From positions 501,001 to 565,000 of the forward strand of contig JAGUCH010000008.1 in assembly GCA_019096065.1 (NCBI GenBank): a stretch of 64,000 nucleotides of DNA, in the 5' to 3' direction. Below the pieces are notes generated by a model. That model did no database searches and was not told where the DNA came from. It saw nothing but the letters and a program-made list of their open reading frames with translations. Both the position numbers and the translations under genes were made by a program. Origin of the DNA: Paracyclopina nana. Its lineage: Eukaryota > Arthropoda > Copepoda > Cyclopoida > Cyclopettidae. Shown here piece after piece: positions 1 to 11,517 of the stretch (the stretch's first letter is position 1; each line of letters opens with the position of its first letter).

Positions 1-840
1 CCTTGAATGCCCGTATACATTTTTGGCATAAAATTGCCTTTTTTAATATGATTTTTAGGCTGCAAAAAATATTTTAAGTATTTTAAAACACTTGATGAAT
101 TTAATAACAAAACAACCTATTTTTAAATTAAGCCTTACAATCTCTACAAACTTGCACTAAACCGGCAAAAATGACAAAGAAAATTGCAAATTTCAGTTAT
201 TTTCAGGCTTTTTTTCAAAATTCGCCTTATTTAAATTATATTAAGAAACTAAAAATGGAGGTTTCTTAATTATTTTTATATGAAAATAGCAAATTTCCAA
301 GTTTTTTGTATTATTATAAAGCCAAGTTAACTTAGATAAAAAAATAAGAGATGAAAGTTTTGCTGAAAAATAAAGCAATTAAAAAAATCGCCAAAAATCA
401 AAACAAGTAAAATTAAGATTCATTTTGTCTGAAAAAAAACGCCACTTCTGGCAACACTGCGCGACGTTCGTTGAGGAAAAACGCGAGTGCTCTGGCCGCA
501 GGCACGGCTGGGTCATCACACCAGCTGTAGGCATCCACCGATATCTACGCCTGCACTCCACGGCGCTCTACTCTTACGCGGCGAAGCCTAGCGCGAATCG
601 CCGGCTGTTGTGTTGGTGCTCTCAACTACACAATACGACTTTAGTTCACTCGTGTAGTTCACTGTGGCGGCAGCTAGAGCCGAGCTGTTACTTTTTTTGT
701 TCCACCAGCAGTTTGTAAACACTGGAAAGCCACGGCCTTCCACATTTGACCGTTGCGGCTTTCCACAATAGAACAGTGCTCCTTCCAAGCCTCAAGCCTG
801 TGGACAACCGGTTTTTAATTGGCGGAAAAAACATTAGGGT
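1..840. other. Upstream region of Hairless, no gene recognised
   Basis: The first 420 bases are very AT-rich with homopolymer runs and no convincing coding signal. From about 430 to 890 base composition shifts to GC-richer, CpG-containing sequence directly before the Hairless start codon, which fits a promoter/5'UTR. No TATA box was identified. Open frames here overlap on both strands and show no recognisable protein. Confidence 0.5.
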
Positions 841-841
841 C

Positions 842-883
842 ATGGCGCGTGCCATGGTGATGATGGTAATCAGCTGGCGATAG
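842..883 (+). promoter_or_regulatory. Upstream ORF in the Hairless 5' leader
   Basis: A 13-codon open frame (starting MARAMVMM, ending in TAG) contains four ATGs and stops 10 bases before the Hairless ATG at 894, in another frame. If the leader extends through it, ribosomes must leak past or reinitiate, which would lower Hairless translation. The frame is seen directly; the regulatory role is inferred, since the transcription start is unknown. Confidence 0.4.
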
Positions 884-893
884 TGGACATTCA

Positions 894-3800
894 ATGCAGG
901 CCGCGGCGGCGAGCAGCGAGCCGGTCAACGGCTCGGCGTCCCCGGGGTCACCGCCCGACTCGCCAATGGCCTCGGCCTCCTCCTCCTCCGCGGACACCAA
1001 CGACAAACGCATTCAAAACAACAACACTTCTTCTTACACCTCGGGAGGACGCCTCAAATTCTTCAAAGGTAGGGTCTTAAACTTAAAATTTTAAGACCTA
1101 ATTTAGAACCTATTTTAAGGCCTACTTAACAGTAGCTCTTGCGTAAGACTTACAAGTTCTACTCAGGACAGGATTTGAAAAGGCACAAAATTGTGAAAAC
1201 TTAAACTAAGTTTTTTTAAAGACTCTTAAGAACTTAAAGTTGTGAGGTTAGAAGGCTTAAGTTATCTTAAATTGAATTCGTTGTTCAACTTAGGTAAAGT
1301 CTTGGTTCTTAGTAACTGAAGTCATGTTTTTTAACTTTTAAGTTAATTTGGGAACTTTGACTTAAACTTTTTAAGCTTTTCTTATTGATTTGTCACCTTT
1401 TGTGCATTTTAAGTCTGCTTTAATAACTTTTTTCAAATCCGTTTTTAGGACTTGAATTCTTTGAAAATGGACTTAAAAATGCGTATTTTTTTTTTCAATT
1501 TCACTATTTAGAAAAAGGTATTTTTGACATCCTTCTTAAAGTTGTCATCAGCTGAACTCTGAAGGCGGTTTCTAAAGCGGATTTCCATTCAAAAAATGGT
1601 CAGCTGCTGAGCTCTGCAGGCTTGACAGATGGCAGTTCAATATCCATTCATAGGGAGAATGCTAAAAATAGGTGCAAAAATGGTCGAAAACATGGCTCAA
1701 ACGAAGAACTTTATGGTTTTATTGAACCTTTTTTTCTGCTTTACTTCCCCACTTTATGACCTTTTAAAATGGATGATGGCAAAAAAAAGCTAGATATAGT
1801 TCACATTTTACTGTCAAAGAAAAAAAAGCTTCAAATGTCAAGTGTTCCTTCAAATATATTAGGTGGAAAATATTTTGAATACTTAATTTAGTGTGAAATT
1901 CTTAGCTGAAAGCTCAGCTTATCAATTTGTCTCAGTTAGGGTCAGTTCTAAGCTTTTCTCAGTACTTCTCAGTTTTTCTCAGTATTTCTAAGCATTTTCC
2001 AGTTTCACTCATATTTACTCAGTTATGCTCAGTACTACTCAGTTCTGCTCAGTACTTCTCAGTTCTGCTCTGTGTTTCTCAGTTTTGCTCTATAAACAAA
2101 AGTTCAGTCGAGGTATTTTATGGCCTCAGTGTTTGCTCATGAGAACTGAGATTTCTCAGCATTTCTCAATTAGGCTGACTATTCACTCTACTTCTATGTT
2201 CAACTCAGCTCATATTAATTTAGCCAAGATGTTCTTCATTCAAATCATTATTTACTCATTTTTTCTAAATTCTACTCAGTTTTGCTCATTGAGTTCAACT
2301 CAGCATTATCTAATGTTACTTGGTGCAACTCAGTAACAATCAGTTTTCATATGTTTTTCTTAATTCAGCTCAGTTCTTCTTCATTCAACTCAGCATTAAT
2401 CAAGTTTGCTCAGTTTGTCTTCACTCATCTCAGTATCAATTAATTGTACTCAGCTTTAGCTCTTTTAACTTTGTATATATCGATTGTGCTCAGCATAAAT
2501 TAATTGTGCTCAGTTTTTCTCAGTTCAACTCAGTTTTTCTCAGTTCAGCTCAGTTTTTCCCAATTCAAATCAGCTATACTTTGTTCAACTTGGCATTAAT
2601 TGATTATACTTAATCAGTTCAACTCAGTAAGAATCAATTCATCTCTGTTTTTCTCAGTATCAATCAATTTTGCACAGCTTTCTTTGTTCAACTCAGCTGA
2701 AATAGATCCACACAGTTTTTCTCAGTTTTACTCAGCATAAATAGATCCACTCAGTTTTTCCCAGTTCAACTTAGTATCAATCAATTTAACTCAGCTTTTG
2801 TTTTTTCAACTCAGCTTAAACAGATCCACTCAGTTTGTCAACGTTCAACTCAACATAAAACAGATCCACTCAGTTTGTCAACGTTCAACTCAGCATAAGT
2901 CAGTTGCACTCAGTTGTACTCAGTTCAACTCAGTATGAATCACTTCAACTCAGTGTTCCTCAATTCCACTCACTTGTTCTCAATTCCACTCAGTTGTTCT
3001 CAGTTCAACTCAGTTTTTCTCAGTTCTACTGAGTTCTTCTCAGTTCAACTCAGTTTTTCTCAATTGTTCTCAGTTTTTCTCAGTTTAACTCAGTTTTTCT
3101 CAGTTTAACTCAGTTTTTCTCAGTTTAACTCAGTTTTTCTCAGTTCAACTCAGTTTTTCTTCGGTTAACTCAGCATAAATCATTGAGCTCACTTTTTCTC
3201 AGTTCAACTCAGTTTTTCTTTGTTTAAATCAGCATAAATCAATTCAACTCAATTCAACTCAGTATGTATTACTTCCAATCAGTTTTTCTCAGTTCAACTC
3301 AGTTGTTCTCAGTTCAACTATTCCACTCAGTTTTTCTCAGTTCCTCTCAGTTGTTCTTCGTTCAACTCCTGCAAAACTCGGTTGTTCTCAACTCTTCTCA
3401 GTTTTTCCCAATTTCTCTCAGTCTTTCATTGGCAGTGTTGAATTGCTCTCGTCTGAGCCGTGGCTGTGGTGGTGTAGGCTTACCAAAAGGTGCTCTAACC
3501 CTGTTTTGACTACATGTTATACACTGCCAAGGTTGCTGAGAGGAGAGCAGATGTTCGGCATTTCCCAACTATTTGGGGAATTGGAGTTGAAAAACAAGTC
3601 AAATGTTGTCTCATTTTTTTGGCATCATCATCACATGTTCTTCATTATTGAAGGGTGGCTGCTAACATTAACCGGAAATGATTACCTAATAATTGTCTTC
3701 TACCGGTTAAGACACTACACTATGTGTTAACTTGATGATGATTGTTTTCCTTGGCCTCAGGCTTTTAAAAAAAATCTTTTTCTCAAAACCTCATTTCATT

Positions 3801-6800
3801 ATGAATGATTTTTTAAAGTTTTCCTTCATTTTTCAGTTTTTGTATAAAAGTATTTTCATACGCCTTTTTACTCCTTTTTTATTAATCAAAATCAATTAAA
3901 AGTTATACCATTTAAATTGATAAGTAAACCATCAATTAATAAGCTATATAAAATATTTACTAAATAAGAATTTGAATTTTCTAATATTTTTATAAAATCT
4001 GCCTTTTTGGCCATTTTTATCATTTTTCATTCATCAAAATCAATTAAAAGTTATGATATTAAAGTTCATTAGTAAACAATCAATTAGTAAGCCATATAAC
4101 ACATTTACTAAATAAGAATTTGAATTTTGAATAATTTTCAAAAATCTGCCTTTTGGCCATTTAAAATACTTTTTTATCATTTTTCATTCATCAAAATCAA
4201 TTAAAAGTTATGATATTAAAGTTCATTAGTAAACAATCAATTAGTAAGCTATATAACATATTTACTAAATAAGAATTTGAATTTTTGAATAATTTTCAAA
4301 TATCTGCCTTTTTGGCCATTTCCTCATTTCCTGCATGGTAATAAAATATTTTTTTTCTTATTTTTCAGAGGGGAAATGCTTATTGGAATTAACCCATCGT
4401 AGCTCAAATGAAGGCCAAGACTCGTGGGTGCCCATCACAAAAAAGGTCTACTGGCCTCCACCGGGGCCAGTCAGGGCCGAAAGTTCCCCCTCAGTGCACA
4501 GCGGTAAGGATTCCAATTTTTTCCCAAACACCCACCATTTTTCCGGGGAATGATTGTGTGCGTAGTGGTCAAAAGAATTGATCAAGCTTTGTTGTGTTAT
4601 GGCGCGCGCACGCGCGCGCGCGCGCGCTCGGTCGAGCCAATAACAACTTTCAGCTGCTGCTGTTGACCCAGGATTGTGTCTTTTACTCTTGGCCAGTTTC
4701 TTTCACCTGGAATGAAGAGTTGTCTACCAGATTTTCGACCACCTCCTTTTGACGGAAAACTCGAGTAGTAGACTCACAGGGTGGTGGCGAAAAAAATTTA
4801 AAAAATTAACCAGTTTCGGATGAAAAAACCGTTTGAATTGATTTAGTTAAGCTGAAATAGTCCTTTAACAGAAGTAATATTTTTTAAATGACTGCTTTTT
4901 TTCAAATGAAAAAAGCCTTAAAGTCATATAATTATTAATTTTATGTCTATAAATTGTTTTCATATGGTTTCTTCTCAAAATTATAATATTTGAAAGTAAA
5001 CTTTTTTTAAAGTGTGCTTTTCTTTTGGATTTTTGAGGAAACTGAGTGATTTTTTTGAAAAGTGACTTTTTTTTAGTGAAAATACTTTTGTTGGTTGCTT
5101 TTCCAAAAATTAACCTTTTTTTCAAAATCTTGGGATATCGGTTTTTTTAAAAACTTAACTTTTCTATAATCAAAGCTTTTCAAAAGTAAGTAAAGGTTAC
5201 TGGACAACTTTCATTGATTCTTCTTTAAAAACAAAGCCCAAAATCACTTGGCTTTTTTTATTTTCAATGAGATCATTTTGAAGATGGTTTTCTGCAAGAC
5301 TTTGAAATTATCGAGTCTTTTTTTCCGGAGTCACCCTGTAGAGAATTGGACGCGTGTTTTGGTTTGGCTTGCAGCTCAAGTTGAGTGCACAGTGGGCATG
5401 CATACTTTTCAGAACTCCCACCTTTTCCAAAATTAAACTATCCCTAATTTTGCATTTGCGATTCAGATTTAGACGGTGCATCAAATTTAACATTTTTTAG
5501 TATTAGAAAATGCCACTTTGTGGTGCCTAAGGTTTTTGACTCCTGGCTGCTGCTGCTCTCAAGTTTTGTGCCTTGCGGGCTAAAAAGCACCTTGATGGTC
5601 AACAAAACAACAACAAAATCTCACCCAAGAAATGGATTCAGCTGCATTCTTTTGGCAGGAAAATTTCCTCCGATTTTCCCTCCCCACACAATTGCATGGG
5701 AAAAAGTCTCATCATTAATTCCACTTTTTACGCACACACCCTCAATAATTCAGACAATTTTGTATTTGGCCACAGGATCAATATAAAAAAAGGCAGCCTA
5801 AAAATTCCGCCAAAAAAATTACATAATAATCCTCTCTGACGACAAAAGTGGAAAAAGTGAGCGAATTCAAAAAACTCCTGCAAATTCCGCAAAAAAAATA
5901 TCTAAGCTTGGCATGCGCGCTCAAAACCAAAATAATCCTCCGTGGTAAAGTAAAAAGTAAAACAGTAAAAGTTGAACTTTTGAGGCCCTTTAACAAACAG
6001 AAAAAAGCACCTAAAAATTCCGCAAAAAATATCCAAACTTTGTAGGCGCGTTCAAAATAAAAATAATCCTCTGTGGCGAAAAAAGTGGAAAAATTGAGCA
6101 AATTCAGTAAAAGTTAACTTTTGAGGCCCTATTGATTGCATAGAAATACTTCAGAATTCCGCAGAAAAATATCTTAAATTTGGCATGCGCGTTCAAAACC
6201 AAAATAATCCTCTGTGGCAAAAAAGTGCAATAAGTGAGCAAATTCAGTAAAAGTTGAACTTTTGAGGTCCTTTTTTACTAACAATATAAAGCACTTAAAA
6301 ATTCCGCAAAAAAATATCTTAGCTTGGTATGCGCGTTCAAAACCAAAATAATCCTCTGTGGCTAAAAAAGTGCAATAAGTGAGCAAATTCAGTAAAAGTT
6401 GAACTTTTGAGGCCCTTTAACTAACAGAAAAAAGCACCTAAAAATATCCCAACTTGGAATGCGCGTTCAAAACCAAAATAATCCTCTGTGGCTAAAGAAG
6501 TGGAAAATATGAGCAAATTCAGTAAAAGTTGAACTTTTGAGGCCCTTTTGATAACAATTTCTGTTTGATTTGGAAGATAAGAGCGAGGCACATTATTTCA
6601 CTGTAATCAAGTCCATAAAGAATATCTATTTATAGCCTTGAACATGGAGCATTTGCGGCTTTAAAAATAATGCTTGGCACGTGTCTGTTTGGACTCATTC
6701 ATCCGGATGCTTTTTTCATAGGATGAAGTTTGGTAGAATCTGGCAGGTGTAGCAGTGGTGACTTCTTCTTCTTCTTCTTAGGTTTTGCACCAATGATTTA

Positions 6801-9800
6801 CAAATATCACACAGGAATCGGGACGCAGAACAACATCGACTTTGTTGTTCCGCTTGAATTGCATCGACGCTTGGAGCGACTCAGAGTTGGCATTTTTTGG
6901 CAGAGTCTTTGCGAAAATTGCTCGGACGTTTCCTCGTTCAAGTCGTTAATTGGGTGTCTTGAACGCTTGTTGAGTTTGAGTGGACATTGGTTACTACTTT
7001 GTTTTCCCTTTCGCGCTTCGAACAAAGGACTTGACAACGACAGCAGGTGGGAAATGATCAAAATTGAATATTTGAGAGACAAAGAGACCTTTTGAAGAAT
7101 TCTGAAATGTCGGCGACGACAGCTTTGCTTTTTTCATATGTCATATTAAGAATTATTCAAGCAGTATTTGTGGCTTTTCCCCATGCATAAAATATGAGGA
7201 GGAGCAAATATTCATTGATTGTCCGGAATGCCCTCTTTTTCGATGTCGTTGTTGTTGACGTTCTTTTGTCGTCATTGATTAGCGTTAAAGCACTTTTTAA
7301 ACGGCCAGCACAAACAAATATCGCAGCAATTTCTCCAAATGCTTTGCCACAAAATCCCAACTTGAAGTCACTCCAAGCGTCGATGTAAATTACGTGAAAC
7401 AATTGCGCCGTTGTCGATACTAATTCTCGGCCCACATGTGAGTTGTAAACCCTCCGTGTGAACTCCCAAAGGAAGTAATCCATGGATGGTTGCGATCTCT
7501 TCTCTCTCTCTCAGCTGCCTCCAAATCAGAGCTGCTGCTGGTGCTCCAAATCTTGAACTATGAATTGTCACACCTATAGAGCAGCATTCATAACTTCTTC
7601 ATGCTTCACAAATTTAGGAAATGACAATAATAATGTCTTCTTCGTCTATTTTTCAGCCTCGGAAGCTGGCAGCGATGCAGGCGGCTCCATCCCCTCACCG
7701 TGGACGCTGACCAGTGCGCCGGTCGCGTCAGCTGCTGCGCCGCCGCAGCAACAACAACAAACAGCTGACCAGCAGCGGCGCCCCTCGCGCAAAGAGCGCG
7801 GCAGCAAACCTGTGGCTTTCAAAAGGCAGCCTCTGTTCGTCCTCCATGAGCTTTGTTTCGCCATGAAACCCCCACCGTGCATTGTGTCCTTGCGCAAAAA
7901 AGTGCGCCATTTGCGCGCCAAATGGCGCGCACCGTTCAGCGCCATCCTCGTCGGCGCCTTCCTCATGCGCCTTGAGGCGCAGGCTGTGAAAAGTCGGCCT
8001 CCAAAGAGGCCGCTGGAAATGGACCGGATCAAAAAGGCCTCGAGGCTGGAGGCCACAGTGACCAAATTGACCTCGGTGAACAAGAGGTCAAGGCCGGTCA
8101 TCAACAATGTGCAAATCACGCCGTGGAAATCAAAACAAATAAACAAACAGCTGATCTACGCGTCAGCTGCGGCGCCCGCCGCCGGTCACCACGTGACCAA
8201 GGTCAAGTCCGAGTTGTGCCGAGTGACGGAGACGTGCACGGCGGCCACCCTGCCCCCGGCCACGCCCTCCACGCCCTCCGGCAAGAATCGAGTCAAAGCC
8301 GAGAAGACAGTGAGCATCAGCGCGACCTCGCTACTAAATCACCAGCAGCAGCAACAGCTGACTTCGTCGCACAACTCGGCCACGCCCTCCAGCCTCAAGA
8401 CACTCCCCATCACGCCCACTTTGGCGCGGATCAAGCAAAATTCGATCATGATGGGAGGAGACTTGCACACCTCGGCCAGCCTCATCAGTCCAGACATGCA
8501 GAGAGTCAAGGTGGAAATCGGCCACGCCCCCTTCAACTACAGGGCGGCCGACATGCCACGCCTCCCCACCAGTCCGGTGCCCAACTTGGACGGGCCCCAC
8601 TTCATTTCACCCCGGAAAAGGTCCATGCTTTCGCGGGACTTTGACAACGGCTCACCCAGCATCAAAAAGCACCGACTCAGCACTGACAGCAGGGGGAGTA
8701 GCAGCGAGGGGGGCGGGGCCGCAAGCCCCGCCTCCACCCCGCCCAGGCATCACCCCAACGGAGCTGCGAATGGGGGGCGTGTCAGCTCTTTCAGCATAGA
8801 CAGCATTATGAGCAGTTGCTCAAGTGGGGGCGGGGGTGGGAGTGGCTCCACGCTGCATAGGCCCGTCCCCCTTCCCGCAAGCCCCGCCCGCGTCAACGAC
8901 TTGCGCTCCAATGAGAGGAGTGGCGGGAAATCACCTCAACAACAGCACACGCCCCTCGTGGTGCCCATCACGCCCTATCAGTCCCGGGCCACGCCCTCCT
9001 CTAATCAAATCGACCCGCGCCTCGCCCACTTGGCGGGCGTGGCCGCCGACCCCCGATTTGGGCTCAACCCCACATTTTCCCCCGCAATGGCGGCTGTGAT
9101 GAGTTCGTATTATTCGCCCTTCGCCGCGGCCTCGATGGCCCAGCTGGCCGCCCACATGTGGGCGGGGTCGGCAGCCATGGCCGCGGCCACGCCCACAAGT
9201 ACAGTCACCACCTCGTCCTCCATGATGGCCAACAATCATCCGTCCTCGCCTGGAAGGACTTCCAGGCAGTCGAGTGGTAGCTCCCCGCCCCGGTCGGCCA
9301 CGCCCTCCTCGAGACCGTTTTCGCCCTGGGTGCCGCAGTACAGGGGCGAGCCCAAAGTGGCCACGCCCACTAGTGTGAAACAAGCGGAGCTGCAAGCCAA
9401 AATTACTGCCACATCTTCATCGGAGTCAGCTGGAGGTAAAAGCCTAAATTATGAAATCTTTAATGCGATGCTCATCTATTTTTAAAAGTGAATTCAATTG
9501 AGAATAATATAGTATAAAAGAAATTTGGGCCAGCATTGTTCAATTTTGATCATGCAAACTGAAAGTAAATTGGAAAGATGACACCTTTGTATCTGAACAA
9601 AGCAAATTGTTTGCTAACAGATTCAACGTCAAAAAATATTCAAGGCTTGACGAAATGAAAAATTGCGTCAATCGTTAGGTTTTGTTTTTTGTTTGAAACT
9701 TTTTTGGAGTCATTTAGCATATTGAAAAGGTATTCTTATGTCAACATAGCTTCACCGCATGACAAATTTAAAAATGTTGAGCCGTATACAGTCATTTTGA

Positions 9801-10102
9801 TTTGACAGTCTGTCAATGTAATCTAGGAAAATATCATCTAAAAGAAATTTTGGCCAGCATTTTTCAACTTCAATCATGCAAACTGAATGCCAATTGTAAA
9901 GATGCCAACTTTGTCTCTGTACAAAGCAAATTGTGCCTTGGAAGTTCCTACGCCAAAAAATTAAGTCAGAATTGAATATAGCTGCATATCGATACAATGT
10001 GTTACTGTTGTTTTGCTTAGCAACCATATTAATAATGATAATAATTAATGCTTTGCTTTCTTCTATTTTTCAGACCTGCCTTTGAACTTGTCGTTGAAGT
10101 GA
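894..10102 (+). CDS. H: Hairless, Notch-pathway co-repressor, four exons
   Basis: Exons join(894..1068, 4369..4503, 7657..9435, 10074..10102) give 705 residues; all three introns are GT-AG and phase 1. Hairless binds the CSL factor Su(H) in the nucleus and recruits Groucho and CtBP to silence Notch targets. The Su(H)-binding domain lies at residues 51-90, split by intron 1: GGRLKFFK | EGKCLLELTHRS ... DSWVPITKKVYWPPP. An eh1-like Groucho motif, FSIDSIM, is at 482-488. The protein ends in PLNLSLK (699-705), the CtBP motif, on a 29-base last exon. Between these the protein is basic, then Ser/Pro/Ala-rich and disordered, with poly-Gln and poly-Gly tracts. ATG 894 is the first in-frame Met. Exon 3 is far GC-richer than its surroundings. 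Family assignment is secure; the start and the absence of further exons are inferred. Confidence 0.93.
1927..3430. repeat. CTCAG minisatellite in Hairless intron 1
   Basis: About 1.5 kb built from the pentamer CTCAG followed by TTTTT or TTCAA, giving a 10-bp step and a 20-bp higher-order unit (CTCAGTTTTT CTCAGTTCAA). The most regular part is about 2990-3170; the edges are degenerate. The open frames here are Ser/Phe/Gln-rich translations of the repeat and are not genes. Confidence 0.9.
3870..4320. repeat. Three tandem ~150-165 bp repeats, Hairless intron 1
   Basis: Three successive copies share the words ATCAAAATCAATTAAAAG, CAATTAGTAAGC and CTAAATAAGAATTTGAATT and each ends near TCTGCCTTTTTGGCCATT. 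The last two copies (about 4014-4165 and 4176-4320) are nearly identical; the first is more diverged. The array stops about 45 bases before the exon 2 acceptor. Confidence 0.85.
4602..4628. repeat. (CG)n alternating tract
   Basis: 27 bases of almost pure alternating CG/CA dinucleotide at the start of Hairless intron 2, about 100 bases after the donor, in an otherwise AT-rich intron. Alternating CG of this length can adopt Z-DNA and is slippage-prone. Confidence 0.85.
5778..6560. repeat. Tandem ~105-146 bp repeat, Hairless intron 2
   Basis: Six diverged copies are marked by AATAATCCTCTGTGGC at about 5826, 5931, 6062, 6202, 6348 and 6476, with shared CATGCGCGTTCAAAACC and AGTAAAAGTTGAACTTTTGAGG. 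Apparent ORFs on both strands (such as the minus frame 5778-6101) are translations of the repeat. Confidence 0.85.
6560..7650. other. Rest of Hairless intron 2, no gene recognised
   Basis: Overlapping open frames on both strands (about 6730-7095 plus, 7157-7483 minus) have no recognisable domain and lie wholly inside the intron. A CT-rich tract at about 7495-7515 precedes the exon 3 region. The exon 3 acceptor TTTTTCAG ends at 7656. Confidence 0.4.
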
Positions 10103-10362
10103 TATGTTATTTCCACATGATCTCAGCATTTTATCACCACCACCACCATACTTTTTCATCAAGTGCCATCAACTTTGTTATTATGTTGCTCTCTTCTCCA
10201 CTCCTTTTCTGCTCTGTAACAATCAAAATTTCATGATCTCATGAAATGACCACTTTAGTATATTTCATGCTACTACCTCTCATTTATATACAAACAATTA
10301 ATAGATTGAATTCTTCTTCATTTCTCTATCCAATGATGTGATACACATATTATTATCAATAT

Positions 10363-10368
10363 AATAAA
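10363..10368 (+). terminator. Poly(A) signal of Hairless
   Basis: AATAAA lies about 260 bases after the TGA at 10100-10102, before the first mobile-element-like repeat. It is the nearest canonical signal downstream. Confidence 0.5.
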
Positions 10369-10450
10369 ATCACCAATATCTTTACTCAATCCGGATTTAC
10401 TTACTTCATATTAGCCCGTTCTCATATTTTTCTAGGTAGGCTCCCAAAAT

Positions 10451-10783
10451 GTTAAGCAAGGCTCTTTGGAGGCGCATGTCTCAACAACTACTGAGTCGAT
10501 CAGCACCAAACTTGGTAGGATTTGTCAGTAGACCCTAAAAATTGTTCAAGCCAAAATTAATCCAGATTGAAGGCCGATAAGCGAAGGCTATTTTTTCACG
10601 CTATGAATGTTAAGCTTAGGCCGCCTTGCTTCACATTTTAAACAGCCTCAATTTGAGTGCCTCGGATCGCAACCAAATTTGGCACCCAAATGTAAATAGT
10701 CCCGCAAAAGAATCTTACCAAGTTTAGTTCCAATCCAGATCAGTAATTGCTGAGGTATTCGCTTCCTAAGAGCCTTGCTTAAC
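10451..10783. mobile_element. Inverted-repeat (MITE-like) element, copy 1
   Basis: The ends are inverted repeats of about 24 bp: GTTAAGCAAGGCTCTTTGG at the left and its near-complement CCTAAGAGCCTTGCTTAAC at the right. The inner parts also pair partly (ACCAAACTTGGTAGG against CCAAGTTTAGTTCC), so the whole folds back. No transposase frame is present, so it is non-autonomous. Target-site duplication was not resolved. Confidence 0.75.
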
Positions 10784-10818
10784 TTCTAAGGGCAATGAGC
10801 TAACAAAAGCTCTTTGAA

Positions 10819-11149
10819 GTTGAGCAAGGCTCTCTGGCAGCAAATCGCTCAGCAATTGCTGAGTCGACAGATACCAAACTTGGTAGGATTCTTCAATGAG
10901 ACTATTACATTTGTGTGCCATAATTGGTTGAGATCCAAGACTGCTAACTGGAGCCCGTTTAAAATGTTAAGCAAGGCAGCTTTGCTTATTAAAATTATAG
11001 TGGAAAAAGAAGCCTCCACAAAGCGGCCTTCAATCCGGAATGAATTTTCGTACAAACAATCATGAGGATCCGCTGACAAGTCCTACCAAGTTTGGTGCCA
11101 ATCTACTCAGCTGTTATTGAGCTTTGCGCCTCCTAAGAGCCTTGCTTAT
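10819..11149. mobile_element. Inverted-repeat (MITE-like) element, copy 2
   Basis: A second, diverged copy 36 bases after the first: left end GTTGAGCAAGGCTC, right end CCTAAGAGCCTTGCTTATC, with the internal words ACCAAACTTGGTAGG and CCAAGTTTGGTGCC shared. Same orientation as copy 1. The short ORFs it contains are repeat translations. Confidence 0.7.
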
Positions 11150-11517
11150 CATTATTAGAACCTTGCTAGAAGATTATGATAAAAAAGCGTCATGTTTTCC
11201 TTAATATAATTATGTTTTTGCTCAATTTGCAAAATTAAGGTTCCTTCTGTTGAATCGAGCCACTTTATTTAAGGCGAATAATGATTGTTAATGGCTACTT
11301 TTGTACGTCAGCTGCTTAGCATCCGGTCTCAAACATCTTAATAATAAGTTTAATGAGGTTGTTACATATTTAAAACCATTTCATGTTTGTGTCATGAAGA
11401 AATCCTTAAAAAACTTTGAAAGTCCCATGTGTTGCCCAAAAAGGCCGCTAGGATCGCCCTACGTCAATGTTACTGTTATGATGCTAATGTCTATTAGGAA
11501 AAAGTGGCGGAATTTTT

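Noticed and set aside
1927-3509. Runs of Ser/Phe/Gln-rich ORFs on the plus strand
   Set aside because: They are translations of the CTCAG minisatellite inside Hairless intron 1; no start context, splice sites or domain.
7157-7483. 108-codon minus-strand ORF in Hairless intron 2
   Set aside because: No domain, no splice or promoter context; an opposite-strand frame is open as well.
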